Of a stretch of 64,000 nucleotides of DNA, positions 53,668 to 64,000 are shown in pieces. How positions within the stretch are numbered: position 1 is the stretch's first letter; each line of letters begins with the position of its first letter. The stretch is from Lantana camara (taxonomy: Eukaryota; Streptophyta; Magnoliopsida; Lamiales; Verbenaceae): the NCBI GenBank assembly GCA_037501455.1, contig CM074861.1, positions 99,859,001 to 99,923,000 on the forward strand, in the 5' to 3' direction. The translations under genes were made by a program, and so were the position numbers. A model generated the notes under the pieces. That model saw only the letters and a list, made by a program, of their open reading frames with translations, had not been told where the DNA came from and made no database searches.

Positions 53668-54190
53668 AATGGCGTCCCAAGCAATTCTCATATCTCGATT
53701 CTCCTCCACCATTGCCTTGTCTCTTGGGAAAGTACGTCCTTCGCTCTCTCCCTGAAGCTCCGCCCTAAAACCCTCCTTTATCGCCGTTAGAGCCCTCTCG
53801 AGCTCACCGGTGCACGATGATTTCCAGAGGCCAAATCCTTAGTCCTCGTCTTTGTTGAACGGTAATTTTCAGAATCAGGGTTATGGTAATGGTTATAACA
53901 TGTCATGGAATCATTTAATTTGGAGGCAAATGTCCATTTAAATGAGAGCCGTTGGATCGGAATACATCATGGCCGTAAGATCGGCTTTAAAAGAGCAGGT
54001 GCAAACGACGCCGTCTAAACTTATTCTCCTCACATCACAGCCATCCAATCTGGCAGTAATGATCCAATGGTTGAGAGGATACTGGACAAAGACTTAATCA
54101 GGGCCCTTCATCATGCCAAAGATCCTACGGTGGAGAAGCTGCGGGTTGTTAAATGTAGGGAGGGGACCAGTGATCAGCTCGAAGCTTGAG
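53668..54190 (+). pseudogene. Captured gene-like 5' end, unrecognised
   Basis: An ATG at 53668 opens MASQAILISRFSSTIALSLG, basic, Ser-rich and without acid, as in organelle transit peptides. The frame fails soon after 53730. GC content rises across 53600-54190 compared with both sides, and a second stretch (ERILDKDLIRALHHAKD at about 54077) reads like protein. I do not recognise the source gene. It may be a host gene piece captured by the Helitron. Confidence 0.4.
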
Positions 54191-54235
54191 CAGAGACGTT
54201 GCAGCACCGTTTTCATTCCTCATTTCTTGTTAGGG

Positions 54236-55540
54236 AATTTTAGCTGAGTCACCACGTTTGTGTGCACGTATTTAGGTCATTTTGTTACTCACTTTTGGGG
54301 CAAGTGGCAGGTGTCGAATCCATCAAAAATAATATGAATCCTATTCAACGACTAAACACAAAGTATAGTGCAAAACAGGGTCGATCCACAGAGACTGGTT
54401 GATTTATTTCTAACAATTCCAAGCTGTTCACGAAAAGCAACAATTAAAAAGGGGGTTTTGAGTTTTTAAAACTAAAATGTGCTATTAAAGTAAAATAACA
54501 AGGATTAAAAACTAATTAAAACTATCAAGCAAGATCATGTAGGATTAAACCAATCAGAGGGAAAATTACCTAGCCAAGGATATTCGATTCGAATTGTTAT
54601 ATTGATCATTGACTCAAAGATAAATTCAAGTTATTCAGACAGATTGGCTATAGTTGATAGAGACACTCGACTCAACCTCGTTTTTACTTAATTAATTGGA
54701 TAACCTAGACACTCGACAGTCATCTTCCCTAACAAATTCACAACCCCTAGAGACACTCGACAGATTTTAATGAATTCGCAGCATTAAGAACCATAAAAAT
54801 ACCAATCCTAATTAACCAAGTCGTGACACACGCAAGATTTAAATTAGATTATCAAATTCCTTAGTGAACAAGGAATTCTATCCCTAAAACCCTGTCACAA
54901 ATTTACCACAATTTATCAATCAACTTTACATACACTTCAAGCATCATGAATGGTAATATGCAAATAAATCTAACTACATGGTCGGGCCCTACCACTAAAT
55001 AAATCAATCACAATAAACGCGAAATACAGAAATAAGATAAATGCCTGAATAAACATGACTTGATAAAAACGTTTAGGTCTCACAATATCTAAAATCGAAT
55101 CTTAATCCCTTGCTAGATAATTAAGAGTTTAGCTACTCATGTTGCAAAAATCCATTAAAACAATAGAGGAATTCTTTAACATAAATAAACTAAAAAGCGA
55201 AAGAATTAAACTAAGTAAGAAGAACTGTGAAATCTTGCTCCTCGATGATGCCTCCAAGGTCTCGAACTGCTACTCCCAAGTTGTTACGTGACTCCCCCAA
55301 AGCTGCTGCCAAATATATAAGCCTTTCAAGTCTCCAAAGTCATACCCCAAAAACTTCTCATGCAAATTGGATTCCCTAATCCAATCAAAGCTGGACTCAA
55401 AACTTGCTCTCCAAGAATTAATAACAAATTGGGCCTTCTCAAATTAATTTCCAATATTCTGCCAGTCCACCACAAAGAAATATGGGCCTCTCCAATAATT
55501 CTAAAGAACAACCGGTGCGAATGTTTCATTGAAATTGACT
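54236..55540. repeat. Probable retroelement-derived repeat
   Basis: Contains cagggtcgatccacagagac and several 'gacactcgac' blocks (54662, 54707, 54751), a kind of sequence I associate with dispersed plant repeats. No coding frame with recognisable motifs. Family not assigned. Confidence 0.4.
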
Positions 55541-55542
55541 CC

Positions 55543-55653
55543 TGGTTGTAATAAAAATCTCATTTCCAATTAGCATCTTAATATATAAATGCATAGCTAA
55601 TATACTGGTTGTAATAAAAATCTCATTTCCAATTAGCATCTTAATATATAAAT
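55543..55653. repeat. 51-bp direct tandem duplication
   Basis: The block from ctggttgtaataaaaatctc to taatatataaatgc occurs twice in a row at a 61-bp interval, with tagctaatata between. Confidence 0.85.
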
Positions 55654-55941
55654 GCCCCCGTGGTGGGGGCGGTAATATTGTATAGATTTTCTTAATGATT
55701 TTATATATTATTGTGTGGAATTTAATTAAACAAGGCATAGCTAATATATTATTAATTTTAAATAATAATTGGTTTAATATTTTGTAGCCAAACAAATAAA
55801 TATAATATACGGACAATTCCTCAAAAATCCCCAAGTGTAAACTGAATTTCCTTGTCACTCCCCAATTTTGAAAAAGTTCCTGTTCACTCCCCAATTGAAA
55901 AACAAAATTTCTTTTCACTCCCCAAGGTTGTATAATAATTC

Positions 55942-56051
55942 AGGAATTGCGTACATTTTTGAGGGAATTGCGTATAAAAATCCCGGAATCTTGTATATAC
56001 GAGATTCCGGGATTTTTATACGCAATTCCCTAAAAAATGTACGCAATTCCT
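55942..56051. repeat. Near-perfect hairpin, 50-bp arms
   Basis: Arms 55942-55991 and 56002-56051 are reverse complements with one mismatch and a 10-nt loop. Outer, looser arms extend it to about 55820-56165 (for example ttgaaaaagttcc against ggaactttttcaa). It resembles a foldback element. Confidence 0.85.
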
Positions 56052-56680
56052 AAAGACAATGTACGAACCTGTACTATTTGTGGGGACCTAAAAGGAATTT
56101 TGTTTTTCAATTGGGGATTGAATGGGAACTTTTTCAAAATTGGGGACCTAAAAGGAATTTTTTCAACTTTTTGGTACTATTCAAAGATTTTCCCACAAAT
56201 ATATTAGTATTTTCATCTTTAATTTGTTTTGTTTTTTTATCTAATTCTTCTATTATTCGAATTGAGTTTCATGAAAAGATTTTGGAATTTCATAACTGAA
56301 ATTTGTAAATAGTCGATAGTTTTTGTCATGTTTTCTTTTTACCCTTATTTTATTTTTAAGGTTGATATTTTTTGTTATGTTTTCTTATTAGCTTTAAAGA
56401 ATTTTTTACTATTCGAACAACTATAGTTGTGTTTGTTTATATATTCTTTCTGAAATTATTGTTATTTTTTACTACGTCTCTACTTAATATTTAAATAAAA
56501 CTATAATAATTAAAAAAATATGTTAGTGGTAATTTATTTATTATTTATAAAAAATATGTATCATATAAAATATTTTTCATTGTATATGATTTAGTTAATT
56601 ATTTTAATTACAAGATTCATACATAATATTATAAATTATATAATCATCAATACCGTGCATCGCACGGGGCATACGCTAGA

Positions 56681-56800
56681 CTAGGGATGTAAACAAGTGA
56701 GCCAGCTCTCGAGCCACGAGCCTAAAATAAAAATGCTTGGGTTCAGGCTCGGCTCGACTCGAGAAAACTCGCGAGCTGGCTCACTTGTTTACATCCCTAG
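56681..56800. mobile_element. Short palindromic MITE (ctagggatgtaaac family)
   Basis: Inverted arms of 28 bp (56681-56708 and 56773-56800) with a GC-rich 'gagccgagcc'-type centre. Complementarity runs a few bases further, so the ends and target duplication are unclear. A relative lies at about 61021-61255. Confidence 0.7.
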
Positions 56801-56810
56801 TCTGGCGTTA

Positions 56811-59443
56811 CATGATCATAGAACTTGAAAATTCCTTTGTTCCCTACAATTTAGATAATTTCTTAAAACTAAGATATTGAATATTCTTTTTCCACGAATT
56901 CCATTATTTAAATAATTTTAGAGCAAAATGCATTTTATAATATATATATTGTTATATATTATATACACATTTTATTATATATAATATATATTATATATTA
57001 TACATAATATATAACAAAATATATATTATTAATACAAGTGTATAATGTATAATATATAATGCACATATATATTAAAATACATATAACAAAATGCATATTA
57101 TAAATTAAAATATATAATATATACGTGTATTACATATTATATAAAATATAATACATATATTATATATAATAAATATATAATATATGAAATTAATAGATAT
57201 GGACCAAAAAATTAATTAATTAATGGATGAACAGTGAATTCCGTCAATTATTTGGTGGAGGTCCTCAAAGTGACAAAAAAATTACTATGAAACTAAAAAA
57301 ATCAATTTTGAAAACCATGGGACCAAAAATGATAATAGTCCATTAATATGAGACTAAAAATGCATTTTGCTCATAATTTTATTTTAAACTTTTCAAAATC
57401 CAATATGTTGGAGTTTAGAAGATATTTTCGGTAAAGAAAGAGATTCACTTAAATTATCTGAAAGGAAATCGGTCAATTCGTCAAAAAGATTAAACCATAG
57501 TCCAAATTCTTTAACACAAATAACCCGTCTATAGAACCTAATAATTCACCAAAACAATAGAGAAATGAGAAAATCGCAGCGCCACCCCTGATGTAACACA
57601 CACACACACACACACACAAAACGCGCTGTCATAAATAAATTCGTTCGAAAAATCTTTTTTTTTTTTTTTTGGCAAAAAAAAACATATAGACCGGTAAGTG
57701 TGTTGCACGCGTTGATTACAATTGAAACAGGTATTTTGTGTGTTTTAGGTGTCAAAAAACTATTATGCCCCTTATGTATCAAATAATATATATATGAGTA
57801 AATTGCACCGGCACCCTCTATGTAACACGAAAAAATAAAAAGAAAAACCCTGTCATAAATAAATTCGTTCGAAAACCTCAGTCTTTTGTTTTTTTGCAAA
57901 AAAAAAACCCTGCATATATATAATGATACTCTTGTCTAAAATGTATACGGAGGATATTTTGAGTAAAATGGGTCCTTTTGTTGACCAAATAGAATGAGGG
58001 AGCGGTGTGCAAAAAAGTTTTCTAGACTAATTTTTTTATGACAAGATCTTTTTTGCAATTTCACTCAAACACAGGTTCCTGAGCAAGTATGCTCGAATAG
58101 AAATTGTAAAAGCACACAAATACATATACACATAATCTATACTATAATATATTTGAAAACCATGTTTGACTTTTTTTGTGTATTTTTGCTGATGTGTAAT
58201 TTTGTTGGTTTTTTTAGGTTTTAAATTAGATAGAAAAAAATATGATTGGCTAACTTTTATTTTGTATAATATTTTATTATGAAAATAAATAGTAATTAAA
58301 GAAATAATTATTTTTGGCAAGATTCATAATACTTTCTATTTATTAATCGGATTATTAAAGATATATGCATGTTATATGGGTTTGCACCCACAATTAAGGA
58401 TAATTAATTGACATCCATCCCATAATTGGATTGATGTTTACTACTATTATATTATAATTAACCGAGACTTTGGTTTATAAAATTTGAATTGAGATCTTTT
58501 ATATATAGAGTGGGACATCTATTCCGAGATAATTAATACTATGATTACTAGGGTTACCCAAAAAAAAAAAAAAAAAAAAAATTCTTATAACAAAACTTAT
58601 AGAATGTTAAATTGTGATTCGAGTTCTTGGTGAGACAATTCAAGTTTGAAATCCCTGGCGAGGCTGAGAAAGTCCAAACGATTTGTATGTGATTCAATCT
58701 CTTAAAGTACGAATTATTTTTGTTTTCATAACTTATCATATTTGAGATTTTAAAAATATGGGTATGCAACAAGCGAATGGATTCAAAGTTTAATCGTATT
58801 AGTTGAATCTAACATTTTGAATTAATTATTTTTAGCATATCAAGTAACAATTAATTCCTTGATGAAACTGATGAAGTTTGAAATTTTTTGCGAGGTTAAC
58901 GAAATTTAAAGAAGATCTCAATTCAAACTCAATCTCATATCCATAAAAAAAACTATAACAAAAATTATTATTATTAGGTTTTGGTTTAATTTTAATTGTA
59001 TTAATTTAATCTTATACTTTGAATTCATTAGTTTTAGAATATTGGTACTTTTAATTCGATTATAATTTGTTAATAAATTATAAATACCTCATATTTTAGG
59101 TTGTCGGGAGTTAAATTTTTATATATTTTTTTAAATATTGTTTGAGGTTTTGGACTAATGTATTCAAACTATTGCATCACTGTATCGTGAGCTCTATGCT
59201 GTCTAATGGTAGTAACCGCCCAATACTAATTTTGATAAGATTTTTATGTCTCAATTATTAAATAATGATGTCTTTGAAAAGTTTTGATGGAGGTAGTGGT
59301 TCGTATAGGTCAATTTAAAAAGGTTTAACAATAATGTACATAACATAATAGCCTACTATTAATTTCATTAGTTTAGTCCTACGTATCAAAATTTTAACTA
59401 AAAACATATATTAAACGGCATAGACAGTAAGTGATGGTATTGG
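56811..59443. other. AT-rich spacer without recognisable genes
   Basis: Holds TA-rich tracts (56930-57190), a CA microsatellite (57597-57619), two partly repeated blocks (cataaataaattcgttcgaaaa at 57630 and 57853), and an A-run at 58559-58580. No coding signal. Confidence 0.6.
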
Positions 59444-59752
59444 TTGATGCAGGATAAAATGAACAACAATCAAATCGGCTACAAGCTTGCACGATTGAAT
59501 AGAAAGAAAGAGTTATGTATTAAACGGTATAGAGGAGTAAATGATGGTTTAGTGGCCGAACGTTTGGCACGATTGCAGACAGAATATCAATTTTTGTCGG
59601 GACTCCATAATAACTCTTCAAACGCAATACGGGATTCTAATATCTATAGCCCACCATCAAGAGGCAGGCGAGCAGCCCAAGGAACATCGACACGTTCAAG
59701 ACCGCGTTCAAGACGAGGATCATCATCGCACACAACTGATTTAAAATCGTGA
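59444..59752 (+). CDS. Small basic protein or exon, unrecognised
   Basis: The 102-codon frame has charged helical text (IGYKLARLNRKKELCIKRY, LVAERLARLQTEY) followed by an Arg/Ser-rich tail (RSRPRSRRGSSSHTT) and a stop. A splice-acceptor-like ttgatgcag precedes GATAAAATG at about 59453, so it may be a last exon and not a whole gene. I know no family for it. Composition differs from the AT-rich surroundings, which supports coding. Confidence 0.35.
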   Translation: MMQDKMNNNQIGYKLARLNRKKELCIKRYRGVNDGLVAERLARLQTEYQFLSGLHNNSSNAIRDSNIYSPPSRGRRAAQGTSTRSRPRSRRGSSSHTTDLKS

Positions 59753-61020
59753 TGGTTAGATTATTTCGAATGACATGCTCCCCATTAATATTTTATATAT
59801 ATATGTTGTTATATATTTATACTTACTTTGTTAATATGTATTTCTAAGTATTCGTATATACATGCTCCCTATTTTGTATTATAAAGACAACTAAAATAGT
59901 CATAAATTATTAAAATAATTGTGTTAAAAATTTTGTATTATATAGAAAAATAAAATAGTCATAAATTATTAAAATTATGCATCACAGCAACAATGAATGT
60001 AAAAAAAAGTAATTTAAAAATATAATAGAGTCCGAGTTATGTATTTATTATGAAAAAATGGGTCATAAAAATATGACAATATGAAAATAAAAAAATTTAT
60101 TCAAAAGTGGAGCAATGCATTAAAAATAATCCAAATTTCTTATCAATAGTATTAGAAACAGGCTAGGGAAAATAAAATTGTGTATGCCTACCTGTGTTCG
60201 TTGAGGCCATGTATGATTATCAGAATACCCCTGCAACAGAAGTCTTCTGTGAGATGATGTTAACAGTAAAGGCCAAGGGAATGCGTGCTAGAGCTGAAGT
60301 ATATGTCATACCTTTGCAGTATAAACCATGTAAAACAAAGAGACTGACACCATTCAAGAACTTACTCCCTTCACTTAGATAAACCAAATGATCCTTAACT
60401 CTACTGAGTATAACATTCTAAAACCGTAAAAAATTAATTAAAAAGGATTTTGATTTTTCTCATGGATGAAGTAACGGCAAATGCACGAGCATGAAAGAGA
60501 AAATTTGATGGAACACAAGCACTCATGCTGTCTGACAATGATAATGCATCTTTCATCATTAGTACTTGGAAGGTAAGAAAGAACATGATATTCTGAAGAG
60601 ACATTGATGCAAATTGTTGTTTGTATGTCGATCACAGTTTTTGTATTCTAACATAGTATCGCATCTTACTTTGCATAAGATATTACCAGAGCTACAAGTA
60701 ATTGGCTTAAACAATGTCCAAATATTCTGTTCTACCGCTATGTCCACAAGTGCAAACTCAGTTTTACATGCACTGATCTTAAGTTTACCGGTTCTGCAGT
60801 TCTGAAATATGTATCCAATAACCGGTAATTCTTAGAAGCTTATCTCAGAAAATTGTCAAGGTGACTCAATTTCAGGAAGAAAACATGGATGCACCTAAAA
60901 TGAAGGCGCAGGTTAGCAAATTGTAATAACACCCTACATTTTAACAGTCGAACTGAAAAACCGGTTCAATCCAACAAGGCATAGCTAAATATAAGATCAA
61001 TTTTATGGTTGTATAAGTTA
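59753..61020. other. Spacer; short open frames only
   Basis: AT-rich up to about 60190, then more balanced sequence with a 62-codon forward frame at 60194-60382 (FVEAMYDYQNTPATEVFCEM) that I cannot assign. Possible decayed gene; no supporting splice structure. Confidence 0.4.
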
Positions 61021-61255
61021 GAGCTGGCTCGTGAGCGTATATATTTAATTTAAAAATATATCAATTTTCATATATAAAAATACTTAATTTATATATAATA
61101 TTATATATATATGTACTAATTTATATATTTAATTATTTAAAATAATAAATTTTAATTCAAAAAAATATATTTTTGGGCTAGCTCGAGCCGAGCCGAGCCG
61201 AGCCCAGAAAAAAAGTTAAGGCTCAGCTCGGATCGGCTCGGCTCAATTACATCCC
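61021..61255. mobile_element. MITE fragment with GAGCCG/CTCGGC repeats
   Basis: Opens gagctggctcgtgagcg and closes with repeated ggctcggctc followed by attacatccctacgccaga. It is related to the palindromic MITE at 56681-56800. It ends about 80 bp before the outer duplication. Confidence 0.5.
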
Positions 61256-62742
61256 TACGCCAGACGAAAGCTTTACTACGTGATTTCGTCAAAAATCAAA
61301 ATTTTCGTCTCACGAGAGTATAATTTATTTCCATGAGAACTTTCGGATTGAAAAAAACTTCTGGGTCCGGAGAACTGCTAAAAAGAGCCCAACATATGTA
61401 CATCGAGGCCCAAGAATTGGGCCCATTGATTCAATGACAATTGTAGCAAGTATGCCAACCACGCTTTCTATTCCAAACCTTTGACTTTGACAGAGACGCT
61501 CTTTTGTGACAACGACTTTGGTTTCCGAAGTTGACTGATGCGATCACAAGTGCAGACCGCGACCGCGACCGCGTCCGCGTCTCGCAGAAGAAGAAAACGT
61601 CGAAAATAGCCTTTTGGTGTTCAATTGGATTTTGATACTCATATTCTTTTTGCGGAGTTCGCCAACCACCCACAATTTGGAAGAAAATTGATCAGGAAGA
61701 TTTAATATCCGCCCTACATTTTTGTTATGTTTTAATCGGAGTTTATTTGATGAATTAGTTGTGTTGAGAAGTGCCAAATTTGAGTGATTTTCTTAATTTG
61801 TGAGTTGGGACTTTTTTGCGAAGTTGTCAGCCGTAGAAATTTTGATATCCTATGTCGCAGTAGCGAATGAGAGTAGAAAATGCCATTTTTGCATTTGAAA
61901 AATGATTTTATGGACACAATTCCTTATCCTTTAATGTTATGGAGCAAAAAAATGGGGAAGAGGTGTCCCGAGTTTCTCTGTCCTCAATGCATATTATTGG
62001 GGGAGTGTCAAATTTAACACGATGCGTGATTTTATATTTTGCCTCTAATATGCTGAAACACAAGGAACATATACAATCAAAAAATAAAAGGGGTATAAAC
62101 AATAAAGAATCCAAAATAAGGGGTTAATAAAAATATTGAAACTACTAGAATCTAGGAGATTTGATGTAAATATTAGAATTTTGTGCCAATGTAGCATTTT
62201 TTTGGTTTTGCAAAGAGTACTGTTTTATTTTTATGACCTAATTTTAAGTTTAGAGTTTATGAAAAAAAAAAAAGCTTAGAGTTTATGGGTATGCATGTTT
62301 TTATTAGAATGCTATTTATTATACTTAGGGGATACTTTAGGGATTACCAATATTTGAAATATTAGTTTAAATAAAATATAAATATTAAATTAAATTATAA
62401 ATTTCCAAATTAAAAGATACAGATTTAAGGAACATTACAAATATATACTTACAGTTTATTATAGCAACATATCTCTGGAAGAATTAGAATTTTTAAGAAC
62501 AATATTATCGGCGCCATTAAAATTTAATACAATAATTAGTGGTTGAGGTAATTTATGAGAGAGAATGTAAATTTTAGGGTATTCGTAATTTTTCAAACAT
62601 CCCTAATTTGTGATTATAATCTATTAATTTGACTATATTTCAACCGTATTGTCAGATGGCAAATGCATAAGCAACCGTATTTATGTCCCTTATGACACCA
62701 GTAAAAGTCGATCCAGCAACGTTGGGTGAAGGACAACTATGG

Positions 62743-63084
62743 TATCTCCAGCAAAGATCTGTTCTGTCAAGAGAATGGCTGTTGATGAAGCGAAACGTGT
62801 TAGCTTACATTTTCAAGACTACGTATACACAGATCACATTTATGGCTCTTCTTACTTTCCTGTGTTCTTTCGAACTGAGATGAAGCACGGTCACGTAGAT
62901 GACGGAGGCAAAGTTTATGGTGCCCTTTCTTCAGCCTCATCAATGTCATGTTTAATGGAATAGCACAACTTGCAATGGCCATTTTGCTATACTGATTTGG
63001 CTCCTCAAGATTCCAATTTCCATCATGGAGTTTGGAATTTGGATTATTCTGACATATTATACCGTTAGATTTGCGCTTCTTGTT
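62743..63084 (+). pseudogene. PDR/ABCG transporter fragment (duplicate copy)
   Basis: Second copy of the relic at 1409-1750 with the same frame breaks, so both derive from one already broken ancestor. Confidence 0.8.
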
Positions 63085-63909
63085 AGTTGGTGAGCTTTTT
63101 ATACAAGTGTTTCGTAAGTGTAAAAATATGCTTTAGTTCATAATTCACAATTAAATTGAACTAAAGAAATTCTACAGGTCTATGCCGTAGACGTGGAGTT
63201 ATCAGATACCTAGCAGCCACAGTGACACATGCTGAAGTCTGAAGATATGGATACTGTGATTGTGACTGATCCAAAGTTTGTGGGGATGAAACCGAGCATG
63301 TAACCAAGTGCGTGAATGCCTACTTGATTGACCATGGAGAGACATGCATATCATCATTTATCTTGATGCAGTAAAAATGGCTAAGATCCATGCAAAAGAA
63401 GTAGGATAATTGATGTTGATGGTGCTAGCGGCACTATAAAGCCGTCCAAGGAAGTTTAAAAGTAGGAAACTGTACATGTATTACAATGACGTATCTTCAA
63501 GTTCGGCCTAATTACACAAACTTCCCCTCGGCATATGCTAGGGGAAGTTTTTGTAATATATCTCAAACTAAGGGGAGGTTTGTGTAATTAGATCAAACAT
63601 CAGGAAAACACCGTGGATACATGAAGAAGGGCTGTCTGCACGATTCACTAACCAAGCAAAGATATTTTCGAGTCCCCAAATCTCTGCTTGTAGCAGTGGA
63701 AAGAAGTTTTTATAACCTAGACAGGGTGGCCGGAATGTACTCGGCCGTACTTTATGCATGTTAAGAGGTAACTTCAATGGAAATATTTACATTTTCGATA
63801 TGCATAAATAACCATCAATAAAACTCCGTACTTTGGTCAGTGTACATAATATCACTTCTTGATCTCATATATGTCACTTTCCTTACTCTTGTATCTGAGC
63901 TAATTTTCC

Positions 63910-64000
63910 AAGGTAAAGGTGGTAAAAATGCATTAGTGCCTGGCGGCATTCGTATAGGTTTGCCTGCTATGTCTACGAGAGGATTTGGTGAAAATGAATT
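63910..64000 (+). pseudogene. Plastid-type SHMT fragment (duplicate, cut by window end)
   Basis: Same SHMT C-terminal motif as at 2576, with Asp changed to Gly (GGKNALVPGGIRIG). The fragment runs off the window. Confidence 0.8.

Larger units (their letters stand above)
52503..56679 (+). mobile_element. Probable second Helitron, plus strand
   Basis: The left end TCTATATTATTATATTAAGG after an A is a standard Helitron 5' end. The right end has a 6-bp hairpin CCGTGC-ATC-GCACGG (56653-56667) followed 9 nt later by CTAG (56676-56679). The next base is A rather than T, but a palindromic element abuts there. Length about 4.18 kb. It contains a plant transposase fragment, a gene-like 5' end and several repeats, but no RepHel. 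No empty site is available to confirm the limits. Confidence 0.6.
61335..64000. repeat. Outer direct duplication, copy 2
   Basis: Matches 1-2666. The copy continues past the window end. Small differences include ctgctctgtc against ctgttctgtc near 62760 and gataaaaatg against ggtaaaaatg near 63920. Confidence 0.95.

Noticed and set aside
53590..53790. Single 66-codon gene across 53590-53790
   Set aside because: The only protein-like part starts at 53668 in another frame, with a transit-peptide look. The longer frame mixes unrelated sequence.

Overview
This looks like nuclear DNA from a flowering plant. It is AT-rich, has one intron-rich gene with GT/AG junctions, and is otherwise packed with nested plant transposons (LTR elements, CACTA, Helitron, Ty1/copia, LINE, hAT/Harbinger/Mutator-type MITEs). 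Gene fragments match plant PDR/ABCG transporters, plastid-type serine hydroxymethyltransferase and plant GH1 beta-glucosidases. An asterid eudicot would fit, but the species cannot be fixed from the sequence. No tRNA, rRNA or CRISPR was found.

Layout. (1) 1-2666 recurs at 61335-64000 (offset 61,334 bp, a few SNPs and 1-bp indels), so the window spans about one period of a ~61 kb direct duplication. This repeat carries fragments of a PDR/ABCG transporter and of a plastid-type SHMT. (2) 4973-23188 (copy A) and 36115-48858 (copy B) form a second, inner duplication offset by about 31.14 kb. Copy B sits inside a complete nested stack: an LTR (35360-51491, 5-bp target duplication AACCC) is split by a CACTA element (36771-49558), which is split by two further LTRs of the same family (target duplications GAATT and GTCTT). 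Copy A is a slice of this stack, cut inside the outer LTR and inside the CACTA. Copy A alone holds a 5.47 kb Helitron (16663-22134), and copy B preserves the exact empty site. (3) 23189-29885 holds another LTR with a striking palindrome array, a decayed Ty1/copia element split by a Mutator-like foldback, and a short LINE insertion with a perfect 15-bp target duplication. (4) 30181-35132 holds the only substantial gene, a 13-exon GH1 beta-glucosidase. A MITE ends 10 bp upstream of its TATA box, two inverted-repeat elements lie in intron 5, and the loop after the acid/base motif is unusually long. One extra A at the catalytic-nucleophile motif shifts the frame. (5) 51669-61330 holds a CACTA end, a second probable Helitron carrying gene-like pieces, a near-perfect 50-bp-arm hairpin, and long AT-rich stretches without recognisable genes.

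The beta-glucosidase is the only plausible functional locus. It is flanked by the two inner duplication copies and lies inside the outer one, so it may belong to a tandemly amplified GH1 cluster in which this copy has decayed. Target duplications give an order of events: outer LTR, then CACTA, then the inner LTRs, then duplication A/B, then Helitron insertion in A.
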